Below, piece after piece: positions 15,407 through 25,044 of a stretch of 64,000 nt of DNA. Source of the stretch: an uncultured Marvinbryantia sp. (GTDB taxonomy: Bacteria > Bacillota > Clostridia > Lachnospirales > Lachnospiraceae). The first letter of the stretch is position 1; each line of letters begins with the position of its first letter. Made by a program: the position numbers and the translations under genes. The stretch covers positions 23,708 to 87,707 of the forward strand of contig CALDMO010000023.1 of assembly GCA_937915375.1 (NCBI GenBank), in the 5' to 3' direction. Below the pieces are notes generated by a model. The model was not told the DNA's origin, did not search any database, and worked only from the letters and a program-made list of their open reading frames with translations.

Positions 15407-17356
15407 ATGTTAAAAAAGAAATTGGGGATGCTTCCGTTAAACAACATTGATATTCAGGATCCGTTCTGGAAAGAGTATATGGAACTGGTCAGAACACAGG
15501 TGATCCCGTATCAGTGGGATGCGTTAAATGATCGAATTGAGGGCGCGGAGCCAAGCTACTGTATGCAGAATTTCCGTCGGGCGGCAAAGTTGGAAGAGGG
15601 CGGATTTCAGGGCATGGTTTTTCAGGACAGCGACGTGTATAAATGGCTGGAAGCCGTTGCGTATTCTCTGATGTGGCATCCGGACGAAGAACTGGAGGCG
15701 TTGGCAGACGGCGCGATCGATCTGATTGCGGCAGCGCAGCAGCCGGACGGTTATTTGGATACTTACTATATTTTAAATGGTCTGGACAAGCGTTTTACAA
15801 ATCTGATGGATCATCATGAACTGTACTGTCTCGGTCATATGACAGAAGCGGCAGTTGCTTACTATAAAGCAACCGGAAAACGTAAGTTTCTGGATGCGGC
15901 AATCGGTTATGTGAATTGCGCTTATGAGAATATTGGTTTGGAAGAGGGTAAAATTCCTGGTTATCCGGGACATGAGGTGGCAGAAATGGCGCTTGTGGCG
16001 CTTTATGAAATCACCGGGGACGAAAAGCATCTGAAGCTGGCAAAATATTTTATCGACCAGCGCGGTCAGGCGCCGCTGTATTTCAAGGTAGAGCGCGAGC
16101 GTGAAAAACATTCCTTTTACTGGGAGAAGAGTTTTTTCCAGGAACAGTATTATCAGGCTGGCAAGCCGGTGCGCGAACAGGAAAAGGCGGAGGGGCACGC
16201 GGTGCGAGCAGTGTATCTCTACAGCGGAATGGCGGATGTGGCCAGTGCGACAGAAGATCAGGGGCTGTTTGAGGCATGCGAAAAGCTGTGGAAGAATATT
16301 ACAAAAAAACAGATGTATGTGACAGGAGCAATCGGTTCTTCGGAGTATGGTGAGGCGTTTACGTTCGATTATGATCTGCCGAACGATACGATTTACGGCG
16401 AAACTTGCGCGGCGATCGGTCTGGCATTTTTTGCGAGAAGAATGTTTGAGATCACTAAGGACAGCCGTTATACGGATGTGATAGAACGCTGTCTGTATAA
16501 TGGTATTATCAGCGGTATGTCTCTGGACGGCAAAAAGTTCTTTTATGTAAATCCGCTGGAAGTGGTTCCGGAGGAGACAACTCATGATTTCAATAAAAGA
16601 CATGTGAAACCGGAACGTCAAAAATGGTTTGGCTGTGCGTGCTGTCCGCCGAACGTGGCAAGACTGCTTTCTTCTATTGGCGGCTATGCATATGAGGCAT
16701 CAGAAAAAGAACTGTATATGAATCTTTTCATCGGCGGGGAATTAAAGGCCGTTTTAAATGGAACAGAAAACCGTTTCCGTGTGGAAACAGGTTATCCGTG
16801 GAATGGAACAGTGAAAGTGACCGTTGAAAATGATGCAGATACCGATTTTGGATTTGCCATCCGCGTGCCGGGCTGGTGTACGTCCTGGAATCTGACGGTA
16901 AACGGAGAAAAAGCAGAGTGCGATATCGTTAAAGGCTACGCGTATCTGAACCGTACCTGGAAATCCGGCGATACGGTAGAATTCACGATGGAAATGCCGG
17001 TACAGCTGATCGCGGCAAACCCGAAAGTACGCGAGGATATCGGCAAGGCGGCTGTGATGCGAGGCCCGGTTGTATTCTGTCTGGAGGAGACAGATAACGG
17101 TAAATATCTGCAGCAGCTTTATCTGAAAAAAGATACAAAATTTGATGTGAAGTTTGAAGAAGATCTGCTCAAAGGCGTGATGACGATCACTGCCGACGGC
17201 ATGCGGCTTTCGGATGATGGCTGGGATGAAAATACGCTGTATCGGCCGTATGCGCCGCAGTATCGTGAACAGAAGCTGAAATTTGTGCCGTACTACGCAT
17301 GGACGAACCGCGAGGTCGGTGAAATGCTGGTTTGGGTGAGAGTTTCGGGAATTTAA
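15407..17356 (+). CDS. GH127 beta-L-arabinofuranosidase
   Basis: This 649-residue cytoplasmic protein matches glycoside hydrolase family 127 in length (HypBA1 of Bifidobacterium is 658) and motifs. The cysteine catalytic centre is visible: Glu332 and Cys334 in YGETCAAIG, and Cys412-Cys413 in GCACCPPNVAR, corresponding to the zinc ligands and Cys nucleophile of HypBA1. An (alpha/alpha)6 barrel makes up the first two thirds, then beta-sandwich domains. It releases beta-L-arabinofuranose from plant hydroxyproline-linked or side-chain arabinan. AAAGGAG precedes ATG 15407. No signal peptide, so substrates must be imported; the ABC importer downstream is the obvious partner. Confidence 0.92.
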   Translation: MLKKKLGMLPLNNIDIQDPFWKEYMELVRTQVIPYQWDALNDRIEGAEPSYCMQNFRRAAKLEEGGFQGMVFQDSDVYKWLEAVAYSLMWHPDEELEALADGAIDLIAAAQQPDGYLDTYYILNGLDKRFTNLMDHHELYCLGHMTEAAVAYYKATGKRKFLDAAIGYVNCAYENIGLEEGKIPGYPGHEVAEMALVALYEITGDEKHLKLAKYFIDQRGQAPLYFKVEREREKHSFYWEKSFFQEQYYQAGKPVREQEKAEGHAVRAVYLYSGMADVASATEDQGLFEACEKLWKNITKKQMYVTGAIGSSEYGEAFTFDYDLPNDTIYGETCAAIGLAFFARRMFEITKDSRYTDVIERCLYNGIISGMSLDGKKFFYVNPLEVVPEETTHDFNKRHVKPERQKWFGCACCPPNVARLLSSIGGYAYEASEKELYMNLFIGGELKAVLNGTENRFRVETGYPWNGTVKVTVENDADTDFGFAIRVPGWCTSWNLTVNGEKAECDIVKGYAYLNRTWKSGDTVEFTMEMPVQLIAANPKVREDIGKAAVMRGPVVFCLEETDNGKYLQQLYLKKDTKFDVKFEEDLLKGVMTITADGMRLSDDGWDENTLYRPYAPQYREQKLKFVPYYAWTNREVGEMLVWVRVSGI

Positions 17357-17370
17357 GCGGCGATAAAGGA

Positions 17371-17399
17371 TTGACTTTCCGTTTTGTCCTTGCTAAGAT
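17371..17399 (+). promoter_or_regulatory. Promoter of the response regulator/importer unit
   Basis: TTGACT (17371-17376) and TAAGAT (17394-17399) are 17 bases apart, just after the GH127 stop. Confidence 0.6.
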
Positions 17400-17446
17400 G
17401 TAGGGACAAATAAGGTTTGCCACCGACCGATGGAAGGAGCTATTCC

Positions 17447-19015
17447 ATGACAGGAATCAGTATTTTAATTGTAGATGACGATAAGCTTCTGGTGGAGAAG
17501 CTGGAAAAAACAGTGGACTGGGAACGTCTGAATATCGCAACGGTATTCACGGCGTATAATATCCGTCAGGCGCGCAGTCTGATGGAGGAATACCCGGTCC
17601 ACATTTTATTGTGCGATATTGATATGCCGCAGGGAAACGGGCTGGAGCTGCTGGAGTGGGTGCGCGCGAAAGAACTGGATATTGAGTGTATGTTTTTGAG
17701 CAGCTATGCAAATTTTGCCTACGCGCAGATGGCGGTGCGCCTGACAGCCAGAGACTATCTGCTGAAGCCGATTTCCAATATGGATCTGGAACGCGTTCTG
17801 GAGAGAATTGTCGGTATTGTGCAGAAAAAGCAAAAAGCGGAGGATATACAGATTCGCAGTCCGCGCATGAAAATGTGGGAAAATCTGTTGCTGCGCCGTG
17901 TGCCGGAGGATATCTGCATCCGTGAGGCGGTGGAAAACAAAATTTGTCGCAAAGAAGAGCGCTTCAGTTTGGTGTTAGTGCGCATTTTGGAGTCCGCCCA
18001 TTTAGAAACAGAGAAAAAGGATATTGCAATTTTTGATTTTGTGATCCGTAATATTACGTCCGAATTCTTCCGAGGGGGGGTGCAGGCGGAAGGTTTGTTG
18101 GAAGCGGTTGCGCACATCAGTGATTTGGAGTGGATGCTTGTACTTCGTGCGGAGTCTGATGTAAAGGAGCAGGTACAGGGGGTAACGGTGCATCTAAAAA
18201 AGGGGATTGACCGGCAGATTGGTATTTATCTGGGCAGTCCGACTGCTTTTTCTGAGATCGGCCGCAGCCGCGCACGTCTGGAAAATATGGAGCAGCATGC
18301 AGTCCTGGACGAAGATGAGGTGCTGTATGAGGATAGCTGGGAGTTTGCCGAAAAACGTTACACGGCGCCGCCGTGGGATGTTTGGGAAAAGGAAATGCTG
18401 CAGGCTGACGGGATTCAGCATATTCGTGAAAAACTGCTGCAATATATTGAAGAACAGCGACAGCAGGGAGGCTGGCATAAAAATTCTCTGTCCAGCTTTC
18501 TGCGGGAGTTGGTACAAATTCTTTATAAATATTTGAATGACCGCAAATACAGCTATGCGCAGATTTTTGACGCCAGTGAATTTGCCAGTTATGAAAAAAT
18601 GGCCAAGGCTTCTGTCGCAGGTCTCAGGGAGTTTATCAGATATCTTTTTGACAAGCTGGAGCGAAATAACGGTGAGACGAATCAGGAAGATGTGGTGTGC
18701 CATATCCGTGATTTTATAGAGCAGCATCTGGGAGAAAATATAACTAGAGCGACACTGGCACAGGAAGTCTTTTTGTCAGAAGGGTATTTATCAAAAATTT
18801 TCTTAAAGGAGACCGGTATTTCACTTCCGAATTATATCGCAGAGCGCCGTATGGAAAAAGCCAGAGAATATCTGGAAAATTCCTCTCTTCCGGTTAGCCG
18901 GATCGCAACGGAGGTTGGTTATAACAATTTTTCCTATTTTTCCAAGACGTTCCGAGAGATTATCGGCTGTACGCCGAACGAGTACCGGATGCGTATTAAC
19001 AAAAAAGGACACTGA
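17447..19015 (+). CDS. YesN-like response regulator with AraC DNA-binding domain
   Basis: The 522-residue protein starts with a receiver domain (acidic pocket Asp10-Asp12, phospho-acceptor Asp57 in LLCDIDMPQGNG, conserved Lys in DYLLKPI), has a long middle region, and ends in an AraC domain (VFLSEGYLSKIFLKETG and VSRIATEVGYNNFSYFSKTF). It would be phosphorylated by a YesM-type kinase; the only such kinase in the window is at 25045-26763, beyond the transporter and GH31 genes. The start at 17447 is set by GGAAGGAG. The downstream sugar importer is the expected target. Confidence 0.92.
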   Translation: MTGISILIVDDDKLLVEKLEKTVDWERLNIATVFTAYNIRQARSLMEEYPVHILLCDIDMPQGNGLELLEWVRAKELDIECMFLSSYANFAYAQMAVRLTARDYLLKPISNMDLERVLERIVGIVQKKQKAEDIQIRSPRMKMWENLLLRRVPEDICIREAVENKICRKEERFSLVLVRILESAHLETEKKDIAIFDFVIRNITSEFFRGGVQAEGLLEAVAHISDLEWMLVLRAESDVKEQVQGVTVHLKKGIDRQIGIYLGSPTAFSEIGRSRARLENMEQHAVLDEDEVLYEDSWEFAEKRYTAPPWDVWEKEMLQADGIQHIREKLLQYIEEQRQQGGWHKNSLSSFLRELVQILYKYLNDRKYSYAQIFDASEFASYEKMAKASVAGLREFIRYLFDKLERNNGETNQEDVVCHIRDFIEQHLGENITRATLAQEVFLSEGYLSKIFLKETGISLPNYIAERRMEKAREYLENSSLPVSRIATEVGYNNFSYFSKTFREIIGCTPNEYRMRINKKGH

Positions 19016-19172
19016 TATTAACAAAAAAATGAACATTAACAAAAAAGGAGCGAAGGTCATTCGCTTCTTTTTTTATACAGATTGTGCAGAAAAATGGCAG
19101 AAAGGATAAAATCCTTTCGCTATACTTGAGATACACAGTAAAGGGAAAATTTGAGGGAAAGAAGGGATTTAT

Positions 19173-20105
19173 TTGAGCAGGCCGAAGGAAAAGAAAAAGA
19201 ATATTGGATTCCGCGAAGGTGTCAGAAGGAGCGCGCCTCTGTATTTGCTGATGCTTCCGTCCATTGTCATTTTTCTGATGTTTACGTATTATCCGATGTA
19301 CGGTGTAATCATTGCATTTAAAAATTTTACACCGGCAGAAGGTATTTTAGGAAGTTCATGGGCAGGGCTGAAATATTTTCAGCAGTTTTTTAATTCGTAT
19401 CAGTTCTGGCCGACGATCCGTAACACGTTGGTTATCAGTTTTTACACGATTCTGGTGACATTCCCGCTGCCGATTGTGCTGGCGCTTCTCTGTAACCAGA
19501 TGAGATCAAAGAAATTTAAGAAATTTTTCCAGGTATCTACTTATCTGCCGCATTTCATTTCTACAGTAGTTATGTGCGGTATGATTATTCTGTTTCTTTC
19601 ACCGTCTACCGGCATTATTTCCAGACTGGTCGGATTGTTGGGAATCAAGATGCCAAATTTGATGGGAACAGCTTCCGCTTTTCCGGACATCTATGTTTGG
19701 ACAGAAGCATGGCAGCATGTAGGCTGGGACAGTATACTTTATATTGCAACGCTTTCTGCTGTAGATCCGACTCTTTATGAGGCGGCAACGATGGATGGCG
19801 CTAATAAATGGCATAAAGTAATTCATATTGACCTGCCTGCACTTTTACCGACGGCGACAATCATGTTTATCATGCGTATGGGCAGTGTGATGAGCGTGGG
19901 ATTTGAGAAGGTATATCTGCTGCAGAACCCACTGAACAGCAGTACTAGCGAGATCCTCTCTACTTATGTATATAAGATGGGTCTGATTAGCAATCAGTAT
20001 AGTTTATCGGCGGCGATTGGTTTGTTTAATAATATTATTAACCTGATCCTGTTGATCGCGGTAAATCAGATTGCAAAGAAACTCAGTGATACGTCACTGG
20101 TTTAA
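19173..20105 (+). CDS. Sugar ABC transporter permease, LplB type
   Basis: This 310-residue inner-membrane permease has six predicted helices and the EAA loop LYEAATMDGANKWHKVIHIDLPAL, which contacts the ATPase. The N-terminus, with FTYYPMYGVIIAFKNF, is typical of the LplB family of CUT1 oligosaccharide importers. The start is a TTG at 19173 after GAAAGAAGGG; no better in-frame ATG exists upstream. It pairs with the YtcP-type permease that follows. No ATPase gene is nearby, as is common for this family, which shares one MsmX-like ATPase. Confidence 0.92.
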   Translation: MSRPKEKKKNIGFREGVRRSAPLYLLMLPSIVIFLMFTYYPMYGVIIAFKNFTPAEGILGSSWAGLKYFQQFFNSYQFWPTIRNTLVISFYTILVTFPLPIVLALLCNQMRSKKFKKFFQVSTYLPHFISTVVMCGMIILFLSPSTGIISRLVGLLGIKMPNLMGTASAFPDIYVWTEAWQHVGWDSILYIATLSAVDPTLYEAATMDGANKWHKVIHIDLPALLPTATIMFIMRMGSVMSVGFEKVYLLQNPLNSSTSEILSTYVYKMGLISNQYSLSAAIGLFNNIINLILLIAVNQIAKKLSDTSLV

Positions 20106-20127
20106 GCGAATGAGAGGTGAGTGGAAG

Positions 20128-21042
20128 ATGAGCAAAGAAAGAGAGATCGTAGTAAAGACAAAAATTAAAAAATCGAAAGATGATAAAATCTTTGATTTTT
20201 TCCTGTATTTAATAGCAGGTATTTTAATTCTGATTACCTTGTATCCGATGTATTTTATCGTGATCGCATCTATCAGTAATCCAACGGCAGTATCTAACGG
20301 AGAATTGTTTTTGCTGCCGAAAGGAATTAATTTTAAGGCATATAAGGAGTTAGCAGGGTACGCAAAACTCTGGACAGGTTATCGCAATACAATTTTGTAT
20401 GTGATTGCCGGTACGATTATCACGTTGGTTGTTAATATTCCGGCATCTTATGCACTTTCCAGAAAGGGATTGTACGGAAAGAGGTTTTTTACTTTCTTTT
20501 ATCTGATCCCGATGTTTTTCACAGGCGGTTTGATTCCGACTTATTTGGCAGTAAAACGGTTTGGACTGCTTGATAATTTCTGGGTTATGGTACTTCCGTT
20601 TTCGGTTGTGACTTATTACATTATTGTTGGTCGTACATTCTTTAATAACAGTATCCCGGAGGATCTCTGGGAGGCGGCGCAGTTGGACGGCTGCGGATAT
20701 ATCGGATTCTTTTTCCGGGTTGTACTTCCGCTTTCTAAGGCGGTGATTGCCGTAATTGCTCTGTGGGCTGCGGTTGGACAATGGAATTCTTATTTTAATG
20801 CATTGATTTACTTGAGAAGTGAGAATTTACAGCCGTTGCAGATTGTGCTGCGAAATATCCTGATCAGTAATCAGACGATCAGCGCGATGACTACCGGAGC
20901 GGCAGCTGTAGAGGCAAAACAGATGGCGGATCTGATCAAATATGCGGTTATCGTAGTTTCCTCCGCACCGATCATGTGCATGTATCCGTTTGTTCAGAAA
21001 TATTTCAATCAGGGCGTTATGCTCGGTTCCCTGAAGGGATGA
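20128..21042 (+). CDS. Sugar ABC transporter permease, YtcP type
   Basis: The 304-residue permease is the second membrane subunit of the importer: a first helix at about residues 22-45, IFFNNSIPEDLWEAAQLDGCG as the EAA loop, and the C-terminal signature YPFVQKYFNQGVMLGSLKG typical of the YtcP/LplC branch. I use ATG 20128 because GAGGTGA lies about 9 bases upstream; an in-frame ATG at 20110 is possible. It begins 22 bases after the first permease and is followed by the binding-protein gene. Confidence 0.92.
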   Translation: MSKEREIVVKTKIKKSKDDKIFDFFLYLIAGILILITLYPMYFIVIASISNPTAVSNGELFLLPKGINFKAYKELAGYAKLWTGYRNTILYVIAGTIITLVVNIPASYALSRKGLYGKRFFTFFYLIPMFFTGGLIPTYLAVKRFGLLDNFWVMVLPFSVVTYYIIVGRTFFNNSIPEDLWEAAQLDGCGYIGFFFRVVLPLSKAVIAVIALWAAVGQWNSYFNALIYLRSENLQPLQIVLRNILISNQTISAMTTGAAAVEAKQMADLIKYAVIVVSSAPIMCMYPFVQKYFNQGVMLGSLKG

Positions 21043-21120
21043 TTTAACAGGTACTTAACAGCCGCCGCACAATATGAGTGCGGCAGGGCTGTAAAATAGA
21101 AAGTAAAGGAGAGAGGTAAC

Positions 21121-22719
21121 ATGAAAAAAAGAAAAGCATTAAGTATGACACTTGCAGCAGCAATGACGCTGGGCGCATTTGCGGGAACCGGTATTACGGC
21201 TGCAGCAGAGGAAGAAAAGCCAACGTATAAAATTGCGACGGTGCGCTGGACAGACGCTTGGCCGACCGATTTTCTGTATGAAGGTATTATGCAGGAATTA
21301 GCGGACAAGCATGGTATTAATATTGAATGGCAGGTATATTACAATTCTGATTGGGCAGAACAGAAATCACTGTTGTTGGCTTCCGGCGATCTTCCGGATG
21401 CGTTCTTTGGTTCTATCTGTCTGAATGCGACAGATGTAGCGCAGAATAAATCTTATTTCCTGGAATTGACGGATCTGATTGATGCAAATATGCCGAATCT
21501 GAAAGCTGCTATGGAAAAAGCACCGGAACTGAAAGCAATTGCAACAGATCGTGACGGCAAGATTTACAGCTTACCGAAACTGCTCCCGCTTCGTCCGGAG
21601 GTTTGCGGAAACATTCTTTATATCAACAAAGATTGGCTGGATAACCTCGGTCTGGAGATGCCGAAAACAGTAGATGAACTGACGACTGTTCTGAAAGCGT
21701 TTGTAACGGAAGACGCAGACGGTGATGGTGATCCGAATAATGAATTCGGTTTAACTAATGCAGCAAGTTCAGCAATGTTATCTGGAGACTTGAGAAATAT
21801 ACTGTTCCCGTTTGGAACAATGGTTAGCCGTGATAATAATTATATGGGCTTAAACGGCGAGGGTACACCGGTGTTTATGCCGATGGAAGAAAACTACAAA
21901 GATGCGGTTGTATGGATGCATGATCTGTATGCAAGCGGTGTTCTGGATCCGGAATACTTTACACAGGAATCCAGTATGGCAACAGCAAAGAGACAGGCTG
22001 AGAATGGATCTCAAGTTGGTCTTTTATCCGGATGGACAGCGGATGCAGAAGCAGGCGTGAACGCACCGCAGTTTGCAGCTCTGGAATCAGTAGAAGGACC
22101 GGATGGAAATCATTATGTAGAGAATGCTTCCAATTATCTGGATATCTCTGACAGAGAATTAATTATCACAAATAAATGTGAAAATCCGGAAAAACTGCTG
22201 CAGTGGGCAGATGATTTCTACACAGATCTTGTTGCAATGCAGACCTTCTATGGTTCCGTTCCGGATCAGATTGCGGAAAACGAAGATGGAACCTATGATG
22301 TGCTTGTTCCGGAAGACGGAAGTTCTCTGGATACATCTGCATGGTCTCACTCTATGCGTGACTTTGGTCCGAAATATATGACCGATGAGTTTGCTGAGAA
22401 AGTAACACTTCCGGAAAATCAGGGCGATGGTATCAAACTGGCGGAAGATGAGATCAACGGTAAATATGTGACAGATGATAAAAATGTTGGTTTGCCGATG
22501 CTTCAGTACACAGAAGAAGAATTAAGCAGAATTAATGCGATCGGTACTGATGTTTATAAATATTGTGAAGCACAGTATGCACACTGGGTAGTAGACGGCG
22601 GTGTAGAAGAAGAATGGGATGGCTACATCGAACAGCTCAAACAGATGGGTGTAGAAGAACTGGTGAATATTCATCGTACTGCATACGATGCATATAAAGC
22701 AAATATGGCAGCTGAATAA
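21121..22719 (+). CDS. Extracellular sugar-binding protein of the ABC importer, without a lipobox
   Basis: The 532-residue solute-binding protein matches the LipO-like CUT1 group in size and in motifs such as WQVYYNSDWAEQKSLLLASGDLPD. Residues 1-28 form a Sec signal peptide with a probable signal peptidase I site after TAAA. The usual lipoprotein cysteine is absent: the first Cys of the protein lies near residue 100. It delivers oligosaccharides to the two permeases upstream. GGAGAGAGG precedes ATG 21121. How it stays at the cell surface is unclear; export errors or a non-lipid anchor are possible. Confidence 0.9.
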   Translation: MKKRKALSMTLAAAMTLGAFAGTGITAAAEEEKPTYKIATVRWTDAWPTDFLYEGIMQELADKHGINIEWQVYYNSDWAEQKSLLLASGDLPDAFFGSICLNATDVAQNKSYFLELTDLIDANMPNLKAAMEKAPELKAIATDRDGKIYSLPKLLPLRPEVCGNILYINKDWLDNLGLEMPKTVDELTTVLKAFVTEDADGDGDPNNEFGLTNAASSAMLSGDLRNILFPFGTMVSRDNNYMGLNGEGTPVFMPMEENYKDAVVWMHDLYASGVLDPEYFTQESSMATAKRQAENGSQVGLLSGWTADAEAGVNAPQFAALESVEGPDGNHYVENASNYLDISDRELIITNKCENPEKLLQWADDFYTDLVAMQTFYGSVPDQIAENEDGTYDVLVPEDGSSLDTSAWSHSMRDFGPKYMTDEFAEKVTLPENQGDGIKLAEDEINGKYVTDDKNVGLPMLQYTEEELSRINAIGTDVYKYCEAQYAHWVVDGGVEEEWDGYIEQLKQMGVEELVNIHRTAYDAYKANMAAE

Positions 22720-22760
22720 GCAGGGAATAAAAGTGTTGTAAAAACAGAAATGCTGAATAA

Positions 22761-22808
22761 AACAATGGGCCGGGCAGAGATTATTCTGGCCGGCCTTGTT
22801 TTATTATT
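22761..22808 (+). terminator. Terminator after the importer genes
   Basis: AACAA-GG-CCGG (from 22761) pairs with CCGGCC-TTGTT (ending 22800) with two single-base bulges, followed by TTTATTATT. It may leave the binding-protein gene as the end of one transcript. Confidence 0.65.
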
Positions 22809-22887
22809 CGACTAGAAAATTTTATATCAGAAATAATTTATCTTTAAATACATGCAGAATACTTTATACATGAAGGAGAATGACACT

Positions 22888-24924
22888 ATGTTTGAAAACA
22901 GAGACGGAAAATTATATTATAGTTATGACAGTGAACAGGTATGTATTGAGGCATGGGGAGAGAACGCGCTGCGTGTGCGTGCGACAAAAAATTATCAGTT
23001 TACCGGCAGAGATTGGGCATTAGAGGATGCGGCGCCGCATTCAGGCGAGGTGGAAGTATATAGTGATGAAAATGCCAGCGGCGGAGTATATGCAAATATG
23101 TATGCCGGGGAAGATGCTTCCTATGGAAAGATTACCAACGGAAAGCTGTGCGCGAAAATGAATTCCGGTGGTGTGATTTCATTTTATAATGAAAAAGGAG
23201 ACCTGCTTTTAAAGGAACATTTCCGCAGACTGCGGGATGAAACCAGTATGCCGCTGAATATTATGGGGCGTGAGTATAAATTTGCCAGCGGAGAAAACTA
23301 TCAGATTACCGCTCGTTTTGTAGCAAATGCGAAGGAAAAGATTTTTGGTATGGGGCAGTATCAGCAGCATGAGATGAATATGAAAGGCTGTCTGCTGGAG
23401 CTGGCTCAGAGAAATTCACAGGTCAGCGTGCCGTTTTATATTTCCAGTCTGGGATATGGATTTTTGTGGAATAATCCGGCAGTCGGACAGGTGATGTTTG
23501 CCAACAATGGCACAGAATGGGTGGCTAAATCAGCGAAAGAAATTGATTATCTGGTGATCGCGGGAGATACACCGGCAGAGATTGAAGAAGAATATATGTC
23601 ACTTACCGGTCTGCCGCCGATGATGCCGGAATATGGCATGGGCTTCTGGCAGTGTAAACTGCGCTATCGCACACAGGAAGAATTGCTCTCAGTTGCGCGG
23701 AAACACAAATCTCTGGGACTGCCGTTGGATGTAATTGTAGCTGACTTTTTCCACTGGCCATGTCAGGGCGAATTCTGTTTTGATGAAAAGTACTGGCCGG
23801 ATGTTCCGGCAATGTGTAAGGAACTGGAAGAAATGGGCGTAAAGCTGATGGTTTCCGTATGGCCGACCGTGGATGTAAATTCTAAATATTATAAAGAGAT
23901 GATGGAAAAAGGCTATCTGGTACGCACAGAGGAGGGTGTTCGCATTACGATGCTGTGCGGAGGCAACGAAGTATTCTTTGATGCTACAAATCCGGATGCG
24001 CGCGCATTTGTCTGGGATAAAATTAAGAAAAACTACTGGGATCAGGGCGCACGTTTGTACTGGCTGGATGTGGCGGAACCGGAATATACGACATATGAAT
24101 TTGAAAATTATCGTTATCAGGCCGGAAGTACACTGGAGACAGGAAATGTGTATCCGAAGCTGTATCTGAAGGGATTCTATGATGGTATGACGGAGAACGG
24201 CGATACAATGCCGGTTAGTTTGATTCGTTCCGCCTGGGCAGGAAGTGCAAAATACGGAGCACTTGTATGGTCAGGTGATATTGTCAGCAATTTTGAATGT
24301 TTTAACCGCCAGGTACGTGCCGGACTTTCTATGGCAGTTGCTGGAATTCCATGGTGGACAACGGATATTGCCGGATTCCACGGCGCTTGCGGGGATGACC
24401 CGTCCTTCCGTGAACTGTATGCAAGATGGTTTGCTTATGCCTGCTTCTGTCCGGTGATGCGTTTGCATGGAAACCGTAATCCGCAGCTGGATTTTGGCGG
24501 CGACACGATTGGCAGCGGCAGCGACAATGAAGTATGGAGCTTTGGCGAAGAAAATTATGAGATTTCCAAATTTTATATGTCCCTGCGTGAGCGTATGCGT
24601 GATTACGTGCGCGAACAGATGGAACTGGCACATACCAAAGGAACGCCGGTGATGCGTCCGATGTTTTATGATTTTCCGCAGGATGCGTTGTGCTGGGATG
24701 TAGATGACGCTTATATGTTCGGACCGGATCTTTGCGTGGCTCCGGTGATGGAAGAGGGTGCGACAGAGCGTACCGTTTACCTTCCGGCCGGAAAGACCTG
24801 GGTGGATGTCTGGAGAGGTACTGAGTACGAAGGCGGTCAGACAGTTACGGTACCGGCTCCGATTGCGGAGATTCCGGTGTTTGCAGTAAAAGGCGCGGAA
24901 GTATTGAAGGTATTTACAAAATAG
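22888..24924 (+). CDS. GH31 alpha-glycosidase, alpha-xylosidase-like
   Basis: This 678-residue protein is a GH31 enzyme: catalytic nucleophile Asp394 in WLDVAEPE and acid/base Asp464 in WSGDIVSNFECF. Domain order is N-terminal beta-sandwich, (beta/alpha)8 barrel and C-terminal beta domains ending in WVDVWRGTEYEGG. The WLDVAEPE form and FHWPCQGEFCFD are closer to bacterial alpha-xylosidases than to alpha-glucosidases, but this is a judgement from motifs. No signal peptide is present. The start at 22888 follows AAGGAG (22873-22878). It lies between the importer and the sensor kinase and probably trims imported oligosaccharides. Confidence 0.88.
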   Translation: MFENRDGKLYYSYDSEQVCIEAWGENALRVRATKNYQFTGRDWALEDAAPHSGEVEVYSDENASGGVYANMYAGEDASYGKITNGKLCAKMNSGGVISFYNEKGDLLLKEHFRRLRDETSMPLNIMGREYKFASGENYQITARFVANAKEKIFGMGQYQQHEMNMKGCLLELAQRNSQVSVPFYISSLGYGFLWNNPAVGQVMFANNGTEWVAKSAKEIDYLVIAGDTPAEIEEEYMSLTGLPPMMPEYGMGFWQCKLRYRTQEELLSVARKHKSLGLPLDVIVADFFHWPCQGEFCFDEKYWPDVPAMCKELEEMGVKLMVSVWPTVDVNSKYYKEMMEKGYLVRTEEGVRITMLCGGNEVFFDATNPDARAFVWDKIKKNYWDQGARLYWLDVAEPEYTTYEFENYRYQAGSTLETGNVYPKLYLKGFYDGMTENGDTMPVSLIRSAWAGSAKYGALVWSGDIVSNFECFNRQVRAGLSMAVAGIPWWTTDIAGFHGACGDDPSFRELYARWFAYACFCPVMRLHGNRNPQLDFGGDTIGSGSDNEVWSFGEENYEISKFYMSLRERMRDYVREQMELAHTKGTPVMRPMFYDFPQDALCWDVDDAYMFGPDLCVAPVMEEGATERTVYLPAGKTWVDVWRGTEYEGGQTVTVPAPIAEIPVFAVKGAEVLKVFTK

Positions 24925-25044
24925 TTCAGATGGACTAACATAATTATGCGGGAGTTTTTGGATGAGATCATAACAGAAATTCCCGCATAAAATATTTAGA
25001 AAAGTAAGCCCGGCCAGGTCATATTCCGGGGGATAGGATGAGGT

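Noticed and set aside
15773..16621. Minus-strand ORF of 282 codons inside GH127
   Set aside because: The plus strand encodes all GH127 motifs; the antisense frame has no recognisable domain.
24945..24989. TATGCGGGA/TCCCGCATA hairpin after GH31 as terminator
   Set aside because: No T-run follows, and the loop is 27 bases.
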